Part shown: positions 54,701-59,618 of the stretch, in pieces
Numbering within the stretch: position 1 is the stretch's first letter
How the letters are laid out: every line of letters begins with the position of its first letter
Assembly (NCBI GenBank): GCA_016169945.1
Contig: JADLSH010000186.1
Coordinates: 1,798,001 to 1,862,000, forward strand
Reading direction: 5' to 3'
DNA length: 64,000 nucleotides
From: Trachythela sp. YZ-2020
Taxonomy: Eukaryota; Cnidaria; Anthozoa; Malacalcyonacea; Clavulariidae
Made by a program: the position numbers and the translations under genes
Notes under the pieces: model-generated
What the model was told of the DNA's origin: nothing
Seen by the model: the letters and a program-made list of their open reading frames with translations, nothing else
The model's database searches: none

Positions 54701-56084
54701 CGCCGCTTTTCCTGAAGTCCCAAAAAGCGATTTATAAATTATAATTCAGACTTACTGATTTGACTTACTCTTGTTTTTTTATAATTCGCTCATTCCACTC
54801 CTAACAATTCGCCATATTCAAAGATCAGTGAGATTAACTTTAGATTTCCCATAGCTTTCCTTTTTTCCCGGGTGCAATAAATAGCCGAGCGAAATTAGTA
54901 CCCTCGGGCTATCGCCCGGAGCGGCGCTTTGCGCCGTTGGCTCGGGGATTATAGTTTAATCAGTACACTTTTTACGTTTCTTGAATTTAACGATCCAGTG
55001 TAGACAGCGTTAAAAATAATCACAATGTTGGTTGAAAGATTAAATTAACTGGATAGCAATTATATGAAGTTTGTTCTATTCTAAACCCTAGCAAGAAAAG
55101 AACGAAGAATAGAATTATAAAGTCTGGGATCTGTTTCCAAAATTCCTAAAAATGGTATCAAGAAAAAAATACTCTTGCTAAATTATTTGCCACGCAATTC
55201 GCCCGCACCTACAAGGACTGGAGTCCCGGGAAAAACAATTTTCGAGAAATATAATAGAACAAAAGCCATAAAATCACAAATTACAATTTAAAATATAGAG
55301 AATAGGTATTCTGCTCTCAAATTAATTTTATGGATTTACGTACCGACAACAAGTATTACATATTCTTCAACTTCAAAGTTTTTTATTTTCTGTTCCATTT
55401 CTTTCACAATGTTTTCCACAGAGAAGTTTGTGTTCAAAATCTGCAGAAGTCTGTCGTCACATTTTTTTAAAATAGCTTCAACGTTCTTGTAAAGGCTAAG
55501 CAATTTTTCTCGTTTTCGAACGTCTTCAAATGGAACTGCAACAATCTCGGAAAACGCCTGCAAAGTAGAAAGAACCTCATTATTAAAATAACTCATTATT
55601 AATATAACTCATTAAAACATCATTAATAGCGCATAATATATTATTCCCTCGTCAAACTTTTATATACACGGATGAAAATCCGCAAGCTCTATTATCTTTG
55701 TTTGTTTGTTTGTTTGTTTGTTTGTTTGTTTGTTTGTTTGTTTGTTTGTTTGTTTGTTTGTTTGTTTGTTTGTTTGTTTGTTTGTTTGTTTGTTTGTTTG
55801 TTTGTTTGTGTGTTTGTTTGTTTGTTTGTTTGTTTGCTTGATTGCTTGTTTGTTTATTTGTTTGAACATTTTTAAATCTTGCAAGATGTACCACTTGCCG
55901 TATATCGAAAGAATCTCAAAACAAAGAAAAAAATTGAAGAATTTCTGCCATCAAATTCTCATATTAAGGCGATGTGATTCCACAGATTAATGGTTCAGGT
56001 CATTACGATAAGCGACGGACATGCGCACATTACTATCAACTGTATAGGAGTTGGTAATTCACTTACTTTGCTGAAATATTTCAT
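16600..56084 (-). CDS. DSTYK-like dynamin-type GTPase fused to a protein kinase (8 exons)
   Basis: Exons on the minus strand: 56084-56067, 55557-55344, 52354-52071, 51739-51599, 37868-37555, 37152-36106, 18762-18489, 17004-16600. All junctions are GT-AG and the phases agree (0,1,0,0,2,2,0), giving 2697 nt and 898 residues. GTPase motifs: P-loop GETSSGKS (78-85), a Thr-containing switch LPVTPT (102-107), DSPG (179-182) and NMWD (242-245), the last resembling mitofusin NRWD. Residues of about 320-610 are charged and helical. Kinase motifs: GHGTFSDV (626-633), VAVK with K651, HRDLKPEN (755-762), DLG (775-777) in place of DFG, and APE (797-799). Domain order, length and DLG match my recollection of DSTYK, whose vertebrate P-loop looks degenerate. 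It is likely cytosolic, with no signal or membrane segment. The first exon is the least certain. Confidence 0.85.
17098..17365. mobile_element. hAT-type MITE, 268 bp, with perfect 8-bp TSD
   Basis: The left end CATAGTCCCTACAATACAGT and the right end ACTGTGTTATAGGGACTATG are TIRs of about 32 bp continuing through GTCTGGAAACGC. GATAGAGC is duplicated exactly at 17090-17097 and 17366-17373. It has no ORF of note. Confidence 0.88.
17662..17760. repeat. Hairpin with GC-rich loop
   Basis: Arms containing GGTCTTTATCAGATCTAAAA (from 17682) and its reverse complement (to 17741) surround the loop TCGGCTGCGCCTC. ATATACAAACC and GGTTTGTATAT extend the stem outward. Confidence 0.75.
17767..17800. repeat. 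(AT)n microsatellite
   Basis: Alternating AT with one interruption. Confidence 0.85.
18168..18305. repeat. Tandem duplication, about 70-bp unit
   Basis: Two diverged copies share AGGCCAGGATGTTTAGCCCC / AGGCCATGATGTTTTAGCCC, CAGTATTTAGA and TTTGTAC in the same order. Confidence 0.75.
18489..18762 (-). CDS. GTPase-kinase exon 7: kinase hinge to catalytic loop
   Basis: Acceptor TTTTTCCAG; entry in phase 2 completes Arg673. It reads [12 protein letters not shown] (start of strand 4), hinge LLFVMELC, helix [21 protein letters not shown], then donor GTAAGC. Catalytic Asp757, Lys759 and Asn762 are present. Confidence 0.92.
19071..19180. repeat. Interspersed repeat, copy 1 (partner 35226-35335)
   Basis: Shares TATACACATCCGGG-type sequence, GCATAATGCTA/ACACAATGCTA and AGTTTCTAATA with the same-strand copy at 35.2-35.3 kb. 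Confidence 0.6.
19468..20889. mobile_element. Foldback element copy 3 (subfamily A), left arm truncated
   Basis: The right arm is complete to GGTCCTAGAC at 20880-20889. The left arm starts abruptly near 19468, at the equivalent of about 12530 in copy 1, so about 650 bp is missing. The centre (near 19850) has the same inner hairpin CAATAAATATTTGCGTATTT. The right flank is TTAG, not TA, consistent with decay. Confidence 0.8.
21020..21330 (-). pseudogene. LINE reverse transcriptase fragment
   Basis: On the minus strand, [17 protein letters not shown] is followed after a frame break by [19 protein letters not shown], then [11 protein letters not shown]. The K.PGPDGIP motif opens the RT domain of CR1/L2-like LINEs. 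It is a short dead piece, opposite in strand to the next LINE. Confidence 0.75.
21588..21645. repeat. AACCGCACC tandem array, left part
   Basis: Degenerate units AACCGCACG/AACCGCACCCGCT abut the truncated 5' end of the plus-strand LINE. The same array resumes at 25146, right after the LINE tail. Confidence 0.75.
21646..22563 (+). pseudogene. 5'-truncated LINE: RT catalytic box to thumb
   Basis: It starts inside the RT domain at INDLPNCLE, then [12 protein letters not shown] (catalytic FADD), [40 protein letters not shown] and KRAARVITG. The frame ends in a stop near 22377, with a further [15 protein letters not shown] relic after it. The LGV.ID motif is damaged. The 3' end continues at 24990 beyond an inserted foldback element. 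Same family as the 25.2-26.7 kb copy. Confidence 0.85.
22564..24989. mobile_element. Foldback palindrome element, copy 2 (subfamily B), inserted in a LINE
   Basis: Arms 22564-23690 and 23865-24989 (about 1.13 kb each) are near-perfect reverse complements around a centre of about 170 bp. The tips GTCCAGGACCTGTATATGAG and, from the right, GTCTAGGACCTGTATATGAG are flanked by TA. Subfamily B shares the tip and the internal motif GACCATGACGGTCAACATGG with subfamily A, but the middle differs. ORFs at 22579-22908 and 24645-24974 are mirror copies. LINE sequence resumes immediately on both sides. Confidence 0.88.
24990..25143 (+). repeat. LINE 3' end with (AAT)n tail
   Basis: Resumes the LINE interrupted at 22563. 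It includes the hairpin-like CACACGGCCCTTTC/GAAAGGCCACCGTGTG and ends in (AAT)9 at about 25118-25143, a microsatellite 3' tail typical of CR1/L2 LINEs. Confidence 0.75.
25146..25202. repeat. AACCGCACC tandem array, right part
   Basis: Continuation of the array at 21588-21645. Units CTAACCGCACGAA and AACCGCAACCG. Confidence 0.75.
25205..26710 (-). pseudogene. LINE (CR1/L2-like) on the minus strand
   Basis: Reading down from 26700: [73 protein letters not shown] (palm), a stop near 26016, then [26 protein letters not shown] and finally [17 protein letters not shown]. At least two frame changes and several stops make it inactive. It ends abruptly at the AACCGCACC array (25205), missing its 3' end. 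Confidence 0.88.
26711..26990. other. Flank of the pogo element with CCGGAATTAT motif
   Basis: TATCCGGAATTATCAAGG (near 26918) is inverted at CATAATTCCGGATATC (34515), just outside the other end of the pogo-like element, suggesting insertion into an older palindromic repeat. Confidence 0.45.
27135..27585. repeat. Left arm of a 450-bp inverted repeat
   Basis: Pairs with 29268-29730. Shared blocks include GGCAATTTTATGTTAGAAGC, TTTGAGGTGTTGCCA and GCGATCAATATT. The arms bracket 1.7 kb and lie inside the pogo-like element. Confidence 0.8.
27586..29267. other. Interior of the inverted-repeat segment
   Basis: No gene. It holds a strong hairpin (27731-27829), a smaller one (CCGTATTGCCC/GGGCAATACGG near 28352) and AT-rich filler. 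Confidence 0.5.
27731..27829. repeat. Near-perfect 43-bp hairpin
   Basis: Arms 27731-27773 and 27785-27829 (CTGTACGGTAAAATATCAAG; GGTCTTGCTGTATTGACC) flank the loop GAGCGATAGCGA. One or two mismatches. Confidence 0.85.
29268..29730. repeat. Right arm of the 450-bp inverted repeat
   Basis: Reverse complement of 27135-27585. The short ORF at 29396-29590 mirrors the one at 27192-27476. Confidence 0.8.
29731..30519. other. Non-coding stretch inside the pogo element
   Basis: Holds one GGGGCTAAATGAGACAG motif like the element ends (29973). No coding. Confidence 0.4.
30541..31495. repeat. Inverted repeat with internal CACAATGGGCAGATCA units
   Basis: 30541-30735 and 31325-31495 are reverse complements (ACCAAATTTGGTTTTCATTT; TGCCTCAACAGGCAG). 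Inside, direct copies of GCCACAATGGGCAGATCAA recur (30690, 31110). A MITE sits in the middle. Confidence 0.7.
30760..31082. mobile_element. MITE carrying a CCCCTGAAGAATTC minisatellite
   Basis: TIRs GCTATTCCATTTAAAATCCG and, from the right, GCTATTCCATTTAATACCGT. Between them about eight spaced copies of CCCCTGAAGAATTC (30820-31043) occur at roughly 24-35 bp intervals. CAATG lies on both sides, a possible short target duplication. Confidence 0.75.
31496..32348. other. Leader region before the pogo transposase
   Basis: No ORF of interest. It would contain the element's promoter, but no clear TATA box could be chosen. Confidence 0.35.
32349..34179 (+). pseudogene. Pogo-like transposase, decayed
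   Basis: The ATG at 32349 opens [14 protein letters not shown] and a psq-type HTH ([20 protein letters not shown]). An extra G near 32553 shifts the frame to [18 protein letters not shown]. The CENP-B/DDE core follows with [15 protein letters not shown] and [10 protein letters not shown] as probable catalytic Asp positions. A second shift lies near 32955, an in-frame TAA at 33519 after GIVPFNK, and a third shift near 33830. The Lys-rich tail ends in a Cys-rich, PHD-like finger CPICDGFW...[12 protein letters not shown] before TAG at 34177. Original length was about 600 residues. Not functional as it stands. Confidence 0.88.
34601..34696. mobile_element. 96-bp hairpin MITE with 9-bp TSD
   Basis: TAGACT...TGCTCCAAGTCTGTCTCTTATAGGGG and its reverse complement pair over about 30 bp, with a 4-nt insertion on the left. 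GGTAACGAC is duplicated at 34592-34600 and 34697-34705. A 9-bp duplication fits Mutator-like elements. Confidence 0.75.
34727..34912. mobile_element. MITE rich in TCGCGACTTA motifs
   Basis: GCCATTTATACGGGAGAAAA and, from the right, GCCATTTATACGAGAGAAAA are inverted, each followed by TAAGTCGCGACTTA. The flanks share CCCTATT (34719-34725 and 34913-34919). TCGCGACTTA recurs inside. Confidence 0.75.
34920..35589. other. Non-coding stretch with repeat copy 2
   Basis: Contains 35226-35335, partner of 19071-19180. No coding product was recognised. Confidence 0.4.
35590..36055. repeat. Degenerate GAGGTT-rich, C-poor tract
   Basis: Roughly 460 nt dominated by variants of TTGAGGT / AGGTTGAG with very little C on the plus strand, starting about 50 nt inside intron 6 of the minus-strand gene. 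It looks like a diverged hexamer array. Confidence 0.65.
36106..37152 (-). CDS. GTPase-kinase exon 6: helical middle region and kinase N-lobe
   Basis: Acceptor TTTTTGTAG; entry in phase 2. It is the largest exon (1047 nt): a long charged, helix-prone region (for example [20 protein letters not shown]) like a dynamin-family stalk, then [20 protein letters not shown] and the helix C glutamates AEEQM. Donor GTATGG at 36105. The 254-codon open run is unusually long for this AT-rich window. Confidence 0.9.
37153..37554. other. Intron 5 of the GTPase-kinase gene (402 bp)
   Basis: GTATGG donor and TGTAG acceptor. No element was recognised. Confidence 0.7.
37555..37868 (-). CDS. GTPase-kinase exon 5: G4-like motif
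   Basis: Acceptor TTCATATTGTAG; entry in phase 0. Reads [20 protein letters not shown] then NMWDLIED, the nucleotide-specificity motif position, then [15 protein letters not shown], a likely beta strand after G4. Exit in phase 2 at GTATGG. Confidence 0.9.
37978..38014. repeat. (AAT)n microsatellite
   Basis: Interrupted AAT/AAC trinucleotide run. Confidence 0.8.
39345..39620. repeat. Diverged repeat, partner at 49725-49905
   Basis: Shared order of GTTCCCAAATA, a TTTTCCCTTG block and GCACTTGAGGAAGAG. The two copies flank the P-like element in the same orientation. Confidence 0.5.
40585..41748 (+). CDS. C2H2-finger ORF of the P-like element, intact (387 residues)
   Basis: The ATG at 40585 begins [19 protein letters not shown], an acidic Ser/Glu-rich N terminus. 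One C2H2 finger follows at about residues 61-84 ([19 protein letters not shown]...H). The C-terminal half has [19 protein letters not shown] and [20 protein letters not shown], which resemble the C-terminal module of P-type transposases (a Y.aGY..rK helix and a rGGL..P.d motif). A Lys-rich end closes it at TAA 41746-41748. It lies just inside the left TIR, pointing toward the minus-strand transposase. AATAAA occurs near 41897. It is uninterrupted, unlike its neighbour. The role is unknown. Confidence 0.8.
   Translation: MSDSECENETDLESPEEIGTSSKEFIDDSFNLFLSVTVSETDTDELENEFCEAVSEIEGKKSFECEICAKVCKSKGGLTRHTNSKHAEKNPEELSATSNLDKETVYGFVEAIKARIIDEDLFDNATVTVLKTVTATEALFHAVLPMYAKFFKKNAPDKLLESFYGLIPRSSELLKCDNYKVANLIMIQLPDFLVGFFNTSNLERTQDETSACSPTLDPAERGPLSYIAGYLVSKLIQTNRMKKGQNNEEIQALLQVMKSTEINNFISARTRGGLISPCDDLVHIVEIAELSFRQEINKTKQELRSIPTEHICNSVLESPAVKSLWENIVLSASIEISSPTQKLCLENVVKLYLKVRSFSYAKDYITKYKIKEKQTKTKALRKDLKRK
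41905..42085. repeat. Hairpin downstream of the C2H2 ORF
   Basis: Arms of about 70 bp (AAATAAGTAAACATGGTCTT; TATGCTGTCAAATA) pair around a loop of roughly 35 nt. Possibly a small MITE between the two convergent genes. Confidence 0.75.
42086..42941. other. Spacer between convergent ORFs
   Basis: AT-rich, no coding product. Confidence 0.4.
42942..44140 (-). pseudogene. P-element-type transposase core, broken
   Basis: Read from 44107 downward: [39 protein letters not shown], then after frame breaks [95 protein letters not shown] and [14 protein letters not shown]. These blocks in this order are the RNase H-like core and GTP-binding/insertion region of THAP9/P transposases. At least two frameshifts (near 43925 and 43700) disable it. 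The N-terminal THAP part is at 45.35-46.4 kb, with foreign sequence between. Confidence 0.85.
44170..44980 (-). pseudogene. Integrase-like fragment inside the P-like element
   Basis: The frame from about 44898 reads [57 protein letters not shown] (a helix-turn-helix), [16 protein letters not shown] and [20 protein letters not shown], with the first catalytic Asp of a retroviral-type integrase fold. The rest of the catalytic domain (second Asp, Glu) is missing: the frame stops just after VVH, next to P-transposase sequence. It looks like a truncated piece of a widespread animal integrase-core transposon family, captured or inserted between the THAP and P-core parts. Confidence 0.75.
45060..45260. 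repeat. 23-bp minisatellite, about 7 copies
   Basis: Unit GAATGAATATTTTTGTTGAAG plus TT, with starts at 45089, 45112, 45135, 45158, 45181, 45204 and 45227. 23 is not a multiple of 3, so all three minus frames stay open and give rotated Asn/Phe/Ser/Lys-rich repeats. Confidence 0.9.
45350..46002 (-). pseudogene. THAP-transposase linker exon
   Basis: Reads [58 protein letters not shown] and a Cys-containing block [17 protein letters not shown], then runs into the 23-bp minisatellite. The order follows the THAP domain in cnidarian-type P transposases. The acceptor before it reads TAA where TAG would keep the phase, so splicing is probably broken. It lost its natural continuation into the P core. 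Confidence 0.65.
46140..46400 (-). CDS. THAP zinc-finger exon of the P-like transposase
   Basis: The C2CH pattern is visible: CAFFGC, about 50 residues ([24 protein letters not shown]), then CELHF, the THAP DNA-binding fold used by P transposases to bind subterminal sites. Donor C|GTAAGT near 46145. No ATG lies close before CAFFGC in frame; the upstream open frame (to 46695) is part of an inverted repeat, so the original start may be lost. Confidence 0.75.
46386..46990. repeat. Left arm of a 600-bp inverted repeat within the P-like element
   Basis: Pairs with 48700-49306 at high identity. The break is inside the THAP codons for VVY|C, so only sequence upstream of the finger is duplicated. 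Confidence 0.85.
46991..48699. other. Loop between the inverted arms
   Basis: 1.7 kb of AT-rich DNA, (TG)n at 47194-47242, no recognised gene. Confidence 0.5.
47194..47242. repeat. (TG)n microsatellite
   Basis: About 24 uninterrupted TG dinucleotides. Confidence 0.95.
48700..49306. repeat. Right arm of the 600-bp inverted repeat
   Basis: Reverse complement of 46386-46990 with few differences. ORFs at 49016-49306 and 49042-49281 mirror those of the left arm. Confidence 0.85.
49725..49905. repeat. Diverged repeat, partner of 39345-39620
   Basis: TTGTTCCCAAATAGACAG, TTTTCCCTTG and ACACTTGAGGAAGAG appear in the same order and strand as the other copy. Confidence 0.5.
50570..51065. mobile_element. 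AAGAATA/TATTCTT-rich MITE-like element
   Basis: Almost entirely built from AAGAATA, CTTATTTTAAGAA and their complements. CCCGTGGGTAAGTAAATTATTCT (within 50670-50700) is inverted at about 50955-50980 as AATATTTTACTTACCCACGGG, with a middle copy near 50840. The right end TTTTTTGCAGTG resembles the CACTGCAAAAA end seen in several animal MITE families. The left end is unclear. Confidence 0.6.
51599..51739 (-). CDS. GTPase-kinase exon 4: DxxG motif
   Basis: Reads [19 protein letters not shown] then [20 protein letters not shown]. Asp179 to Gly182 form the G3 box that contacts the gamma-phosphate in dynamin-like GTPases. Phase 0 at both ends, donor GTAAGT. Confidence 0.92.
51740..51790. repeat. 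(AAAT)n microsatellite forming the splice acceptor tract
   Basis: On the minus strand this is (TTTA)n running directly into TTAG and exon 4, so a microsatellite supplies the polypyrimidine tract of intron 3. Confidence 0.85.
52071..52354 (-). CDS. GTPase-kinase exon 3: P-loop and switch region
   Basis: Acceptor TTACTAG; entry in phase 1. [20 protein letters not shown] completes the P-loop begun in exon 2, then [13 protein letters not shown] with the switch threonine, and [18 protein letters not shown]. Donor AAG|GTGAGG at 52070. Confidence 0.93.
52468..53785 (+). mobile_element. hAT-type element, 1318 bp, perfect 8-bp TSD
   Basis: The ends CAGTGGCGAAGCCAGC and, from the right, CAGTAGCGAAGCCAGC differ by one base. 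CCTATATT is duplicated exactly at 52460-52467 and 53786-53793. GGTCATGCA-type motifs repeat inside near both ends. It is too short for a hAT transposase, so it is non-autonomous, but one ORF is present. Confidence 0.88.
52994..53260 (+). CDS. 88-residue ORF inside the hAT-type element
   Basis: ATG in a reasonable context (GAACGAACATGGG). Ser-rich start [18 protein letters not shown], then [20 protein letters not shown] and [20 protein letters not shown], stop at 53258-53260. It is less AT-rich than its surroundings. It may be the first exon of the parent element's protein or a captured host exon. Family not recognised. Confidence 0.4.
   Translation: MGSSHSDISSSSSLEVNDIVSELVRKSFSAWATAVLLNKILLLSSEPATNARSFVKEILFDRHGAYLRFGACYVDGNTTVRFSVLRSL
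53806..54955. repeat. 1.1-kb interspersed repeat, copy 2
   Basis: Collinear with 14765-15890. Ends with CGGCGCTTTGCGCCG and GGCTCGGGGAT. It begins 12 bp after the hAT duplication. Confidence 0.8.
55344..55557 (-). CDS. GTPase-kinase exon 2: N-terminal helix and start of P-loop
   Basis: Acceptor TTTCTACTTTGCAG; entry in phase 0. Reads [40 protein letters not shown] and EEYVILVVG. Donor G|GTACGT splits Gly78 of the P-loop. The ORF runs upstream to 55596 but the strong acceptor sets the exon edge. Confidence 0.85.
55698..55866. repeat. (TTTG)n microsatellite
   Basis: About 40 units, with interruptions near 55810-55860, within intron 1. It generates FVCL and NKQT repeat ORFs that are not genes. 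Confidence 0.95.
56067..56084 (-). CDS. GTPase-kinase candidate exon 1 (MKYFSK)
   Basis: ATGAAATATTTCAGCAAA followed by GTAAGT, phase 0, joining cleanly to AFSEIV of exon 2. It is short, so chance is possible. Upstream open frame leaves room for an earlier start. Confidence 0.5.
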
Positions 56085-58797
56085 GGCTGCGGAGCTCGAT
56101 AATAGTAATGGCATGAATAGGCAATATCTGTAACGCAAAATCGCTAGCATTTATACATGTCTAGGCACTTCCCGCGATCGATGTATTTTCACGGCCAATT
56201 CGACGCATTACACTGTGTAATCTATAGTAATAACGCAATATGTGAGGCAAAACGTCGTCGAATAAGACAACATTCTTTCGGGCAATGTAAACTGTGAAGC
56301 TCGCGATGAACTCAATGAGGTTTAATTAAACTGATAATACAGTTAGAAAACGCGCTGATTATTCTACAGCAAACTACTTCCAAAATTGTTTGAAAATCGT
56401 TCTCAATGTCGTCAATATATATGGTGTCTTTAAATCTAAATTTTTGCGACTCAAAGGCAAGCTTGATAAAGTTTGATATGCTGCTTGAAGCAGCCATGTT
56501 TTTCGTTTACTAGCAAGGCTAGTTCCCAGTGTCTTACTCCAAAAACTAAGAGATTTGCGTGATCTGGTGACCTGGTTCCGTGTTAAATTAGTAATTTGCG
56601 TGTATATATTTCGCGAAATATTCGCTGTAAAATCAGAATGTCTGTGGTGTTCGAAGATTAGAAATTGGAATTTAAAGTTTAATATAGCTTTATAGATATA
56701 TAAATGTAATTCATTTGTGGAGCAGGCTTCCTCAAAATACGTGCGTATTCCGGCCAATGTCTAACGTATACACTAAATTCAAGTGTGACCGAGAACGAAC
56801 CTACTGTACACAATAATTAAGAAATTACGGCTTCGTAAGCCGTCTGCAGTAGGAAATTTTAGTATAAAAGACTTAGTCAACAAGTCTTTTATAAAATTCG
56901 CAAAATATCTGGCTCTTTTGATTGGCAAATACTTGGATCCCTGGGCATGGGTAATTATACCTGGGTCATGATGAATATCAAGTACTTTCCTCAATTTTGC
57001 ATTTTCGAAGTCGCGGAAGTGCATTTTCAGTATTTCCTGAGAGGAATTTTTAAAAAAGTTGGGAAGTTTCTACACCTATGAATTCAAGATTGTAACACAG
57101 TTTTAAACTTTATTCAAACTCATCCCCATATTTTGAAATAGCATTCCCTTGTGAGCTTGAAAGTACTTGATGTTCATTCTGATGATAAACCGTGCTCAAA
57201 GATCCGAATATTAGCCAATCAGCAGAAAATATTTTCAAGATGAAAAGAATGAGCCAAACTTGCTCTTCTGATTTTTCTTGTAAAACTTATTGACCAAGCA
57301 AGGCCTTGGAAAGTCCGCACAAACGTTTTTGTCTTAAACCTTATCCACAGCTATACATGGCATTTTAAAAAAAAATTAAGCACCACCAATTTTAGAAAGC
57401 TTAATATCTTAGCTTCAAAATAATCCAGTTTGTTTAATTTATAAAAAATATTTCCGCCGAGATTTTTAACTTCTTTTGGCCGAATATTGCTTTGGTTTGT
57501 ACTGCGAAACATTTCAATAACATGTGATGTCAACGCGCGCGGCATACAGCAATCGCGTAACCTGGAACGAGTATAAAAAATGTCCCGCCAAATAGGCGAA
57601 GACTTTGATATGAAGCTCCCGCTACCAGGGGCACCTTAAATGAGGGCTATACCATGATAATTGTTTGTAAAATTCAAGATCGGAAATTATTCCAAAAATG
57701 AAATTTGCTTATTTGTTCGCGATTTCCCAATTGTGGGGAACAAACATGAAATCTAGAGTCTGTCAAAACTTTGCCAAAGTAGGTAAATGTTTTGCATTTT
57801 GATTGTTAGCTGTATCTTGCAATGTACAAAGTGAATATGTTATCATGTAAAAGCAGCTTTTAGTAAAACAACGTCAGGGTAAATTTTGAGAAACAAGTCC
57901 TAATAATACATCTCGACCAGGCGAATTCCCGCTGATCCCCTGCCCATAATCTCCGGTCATCATAACACTTAGTTAACGTTATCTAATGCTCTGGGTACTG
58001 AGGCATAGCAGATTGCCAATAAATCCCTACTATAACCCGACATGCCTCGGGTAAGCGGGTGGGGGCTTTCCAATAACTAGTACATAATATCGATTGCATA
58101 CATACTTTTTAATTTCTGAATGGACCACTGGAAATCACATTGCCGAAATTCGAAATTGGATGCAAAAATTTGTACATTTTTCACGCCTTGGTTTTGAGAT
58201 CTGTTCGATATAAAGCAGGTGTTCACAAGTTGAAAGATTTAAAATATTTTTAGGTATATTATTTTTCTGTTGACATAAAATAAAGCGGTTTTTCAAATTA
58301 TAAGTTGGTCTTTATTTGGTCATACGCCAAGTTTAATATGACCCGGTAAAATTGAGAAAATCAAACATTTGAGCATCACAAGAACGCAGCCGCTGGCTTC
58401 AACCATTTTACTAGCGTGCGCGTTTTATTTTACATTAATTAGCGCTGTTGGCATACGTTAGGGTTAGGGATAAAGTTTTGATTGGTGTCGTGGTTAATGA
58501 CAACTGTATATTTGTGCACTAAACATCAGGATGCCACCCGAATAAAGATAAACGAGGACTTAAAAAACTAACTTTTAGCATGAGTAAGAACTGATCAACA
58601 AACTACGATATGAAAAAAATTTGGAGCTTAAATACGCCACGATGAATTGTGGACAACTTTCAAGTAGCCACCCAATGTTATATTTCCTACTTCGTATTGG
58701 TTTTATGATACATCGATTACTTAATAATAAATCTATAATAAGGTTCAGGAACCCGAATAACTTAATTGAACTTCCTAATCCCGAGTTTCAACATATG

Positions 58798-58800
<3 letters not shown>
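56085..58800. other. Upstream region, no gene recognised
   Basis: Would hold the promoter and 5' UTR of the GTPase-kinase gene. No TATA box could be chosen. The short ORFs at 56.3-57.5 kb show no domain. Confidence 0.4.

Positions 58801-58804
<4 letters not shown>

Positions 58805-58834
<30 letters not shown>
58805..58834. repeat. (CA)n microsatellite
   Basis: About 15 CA units. Confidence 0.95.
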
Positions 58835-58835
<1 letters not shown>

Positions 58836-58873
58836 GCTCATCAAGTAAAAGCTTCTTTCAATACAATGACAAA

Positions 58874-59139
58874 CAGGGGCATAGCGTGCCGGGGGTGTGG
58901 GGGGGGGGGGGGTGTAACACCCTCCCCCCCCCCAATTTTTACTAAACGTCGGTAACGCGGATTCGGTCGGTAATGTACGGAGCCGTCGGTAAACCATCGA
59001 TATATAAATATATAATATTAAAGTGTGAAATAAACATTTAAACATGAAGAGAGGGGGAGGGGGGGCACGACCACGTGTTCGTCGGTAAATATTAGACGTT
59101 ACACCCCCCAGTCAAAATGGTCACGCTACGCCCCAGCTG
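58874..59139. mobile_element. hAT-like MITE with G/C homopolymer interior
   Basis: CAGGGGCATAGCGTGCC and, from the right, CAGCTGGGGCGTAGCGTGACC are imperfect TIRs. The flanks ATGACAAA and AGAACAAA match only 6 of 8. Runs of G and C near 58898-58931. Confidence 0.45.
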
Positions 59140-59345
59140 AGAACAAATGTAAGATATTTGCTACCAAAATTTGACAAACTTGACGTATTTTGCCACAGTT
59201 GACGAATTACAATGTTCTGCAATATCGATAACTGAAGCATGGCTGACGGCTAAACACTTGATAAGCTTGCAATATAAAAAAAGGATTGGTGACGAGAGTT
59301 TGCGCTTATATATATTATTCAATTTCGGCAAATAACTATTCAACT

Positions 59346-59618
59346 TTAGCTAGAGCCAGGAGCAGGTGCGAAAACCTGCGGCCCTGCGATTCCGGTGCCG
59401 CGCTCTAACCAACTAAGCTGCAGAGTCCAGCTGCTGAGCATCAACCGCAAGTTCGTGTATACACTGATATGGGAGGGATGCCAATATATAGTATATGGGT
59501 AAATACTAAGATTTTTCTCGGCATCTCGTTCGATGGGAACAATAGTTGATGGTGTAGATGGAATATTCGAACACAAATTTATATACATTTTAGACCTAGC
59601 CAGGAGCAGGTGCGAAAT
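59346..59618 (-). repeat. tRNA-derived SINE-like element
   Basis: On the minus strand GACTCTGCAGCTTAGTTGG (from about 59427) has an A-box-like TTAGTTGGTTAGAGCGC. GCAGGTTTTCGCACCTGC resembles a T-arm and degenerate B box. It does not fold into a complete tRNA. GCCAGGAGCAGGTGCGAAA occurs at both edges (about 59354 and 59598), either a target duplication or a duplicated tail. Confidence 0.5.

Larger units (their letters stand above)
52355..55343. other. Intron 2 of the GTPase-kinase gene (3.0 kb)
   Basis: Donor GTACGT at 55343. Contains the hAT element, repeat copy 2 and about 390 bp of unassigned DNA next to exon 2. Confidence 0.8.

Noticed and set aside
55652..55990. ORFs of repeated FVCL or NKQT residues
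   Set aside because: They are translations of a (TTTG)n microsatellite.
59366..59428. A functional tRNA gene on the minus strand
   Set aside because: The acceptor ends do not pair and the T-loop is aberrant; it reads as a tRNA-derived SINE head.
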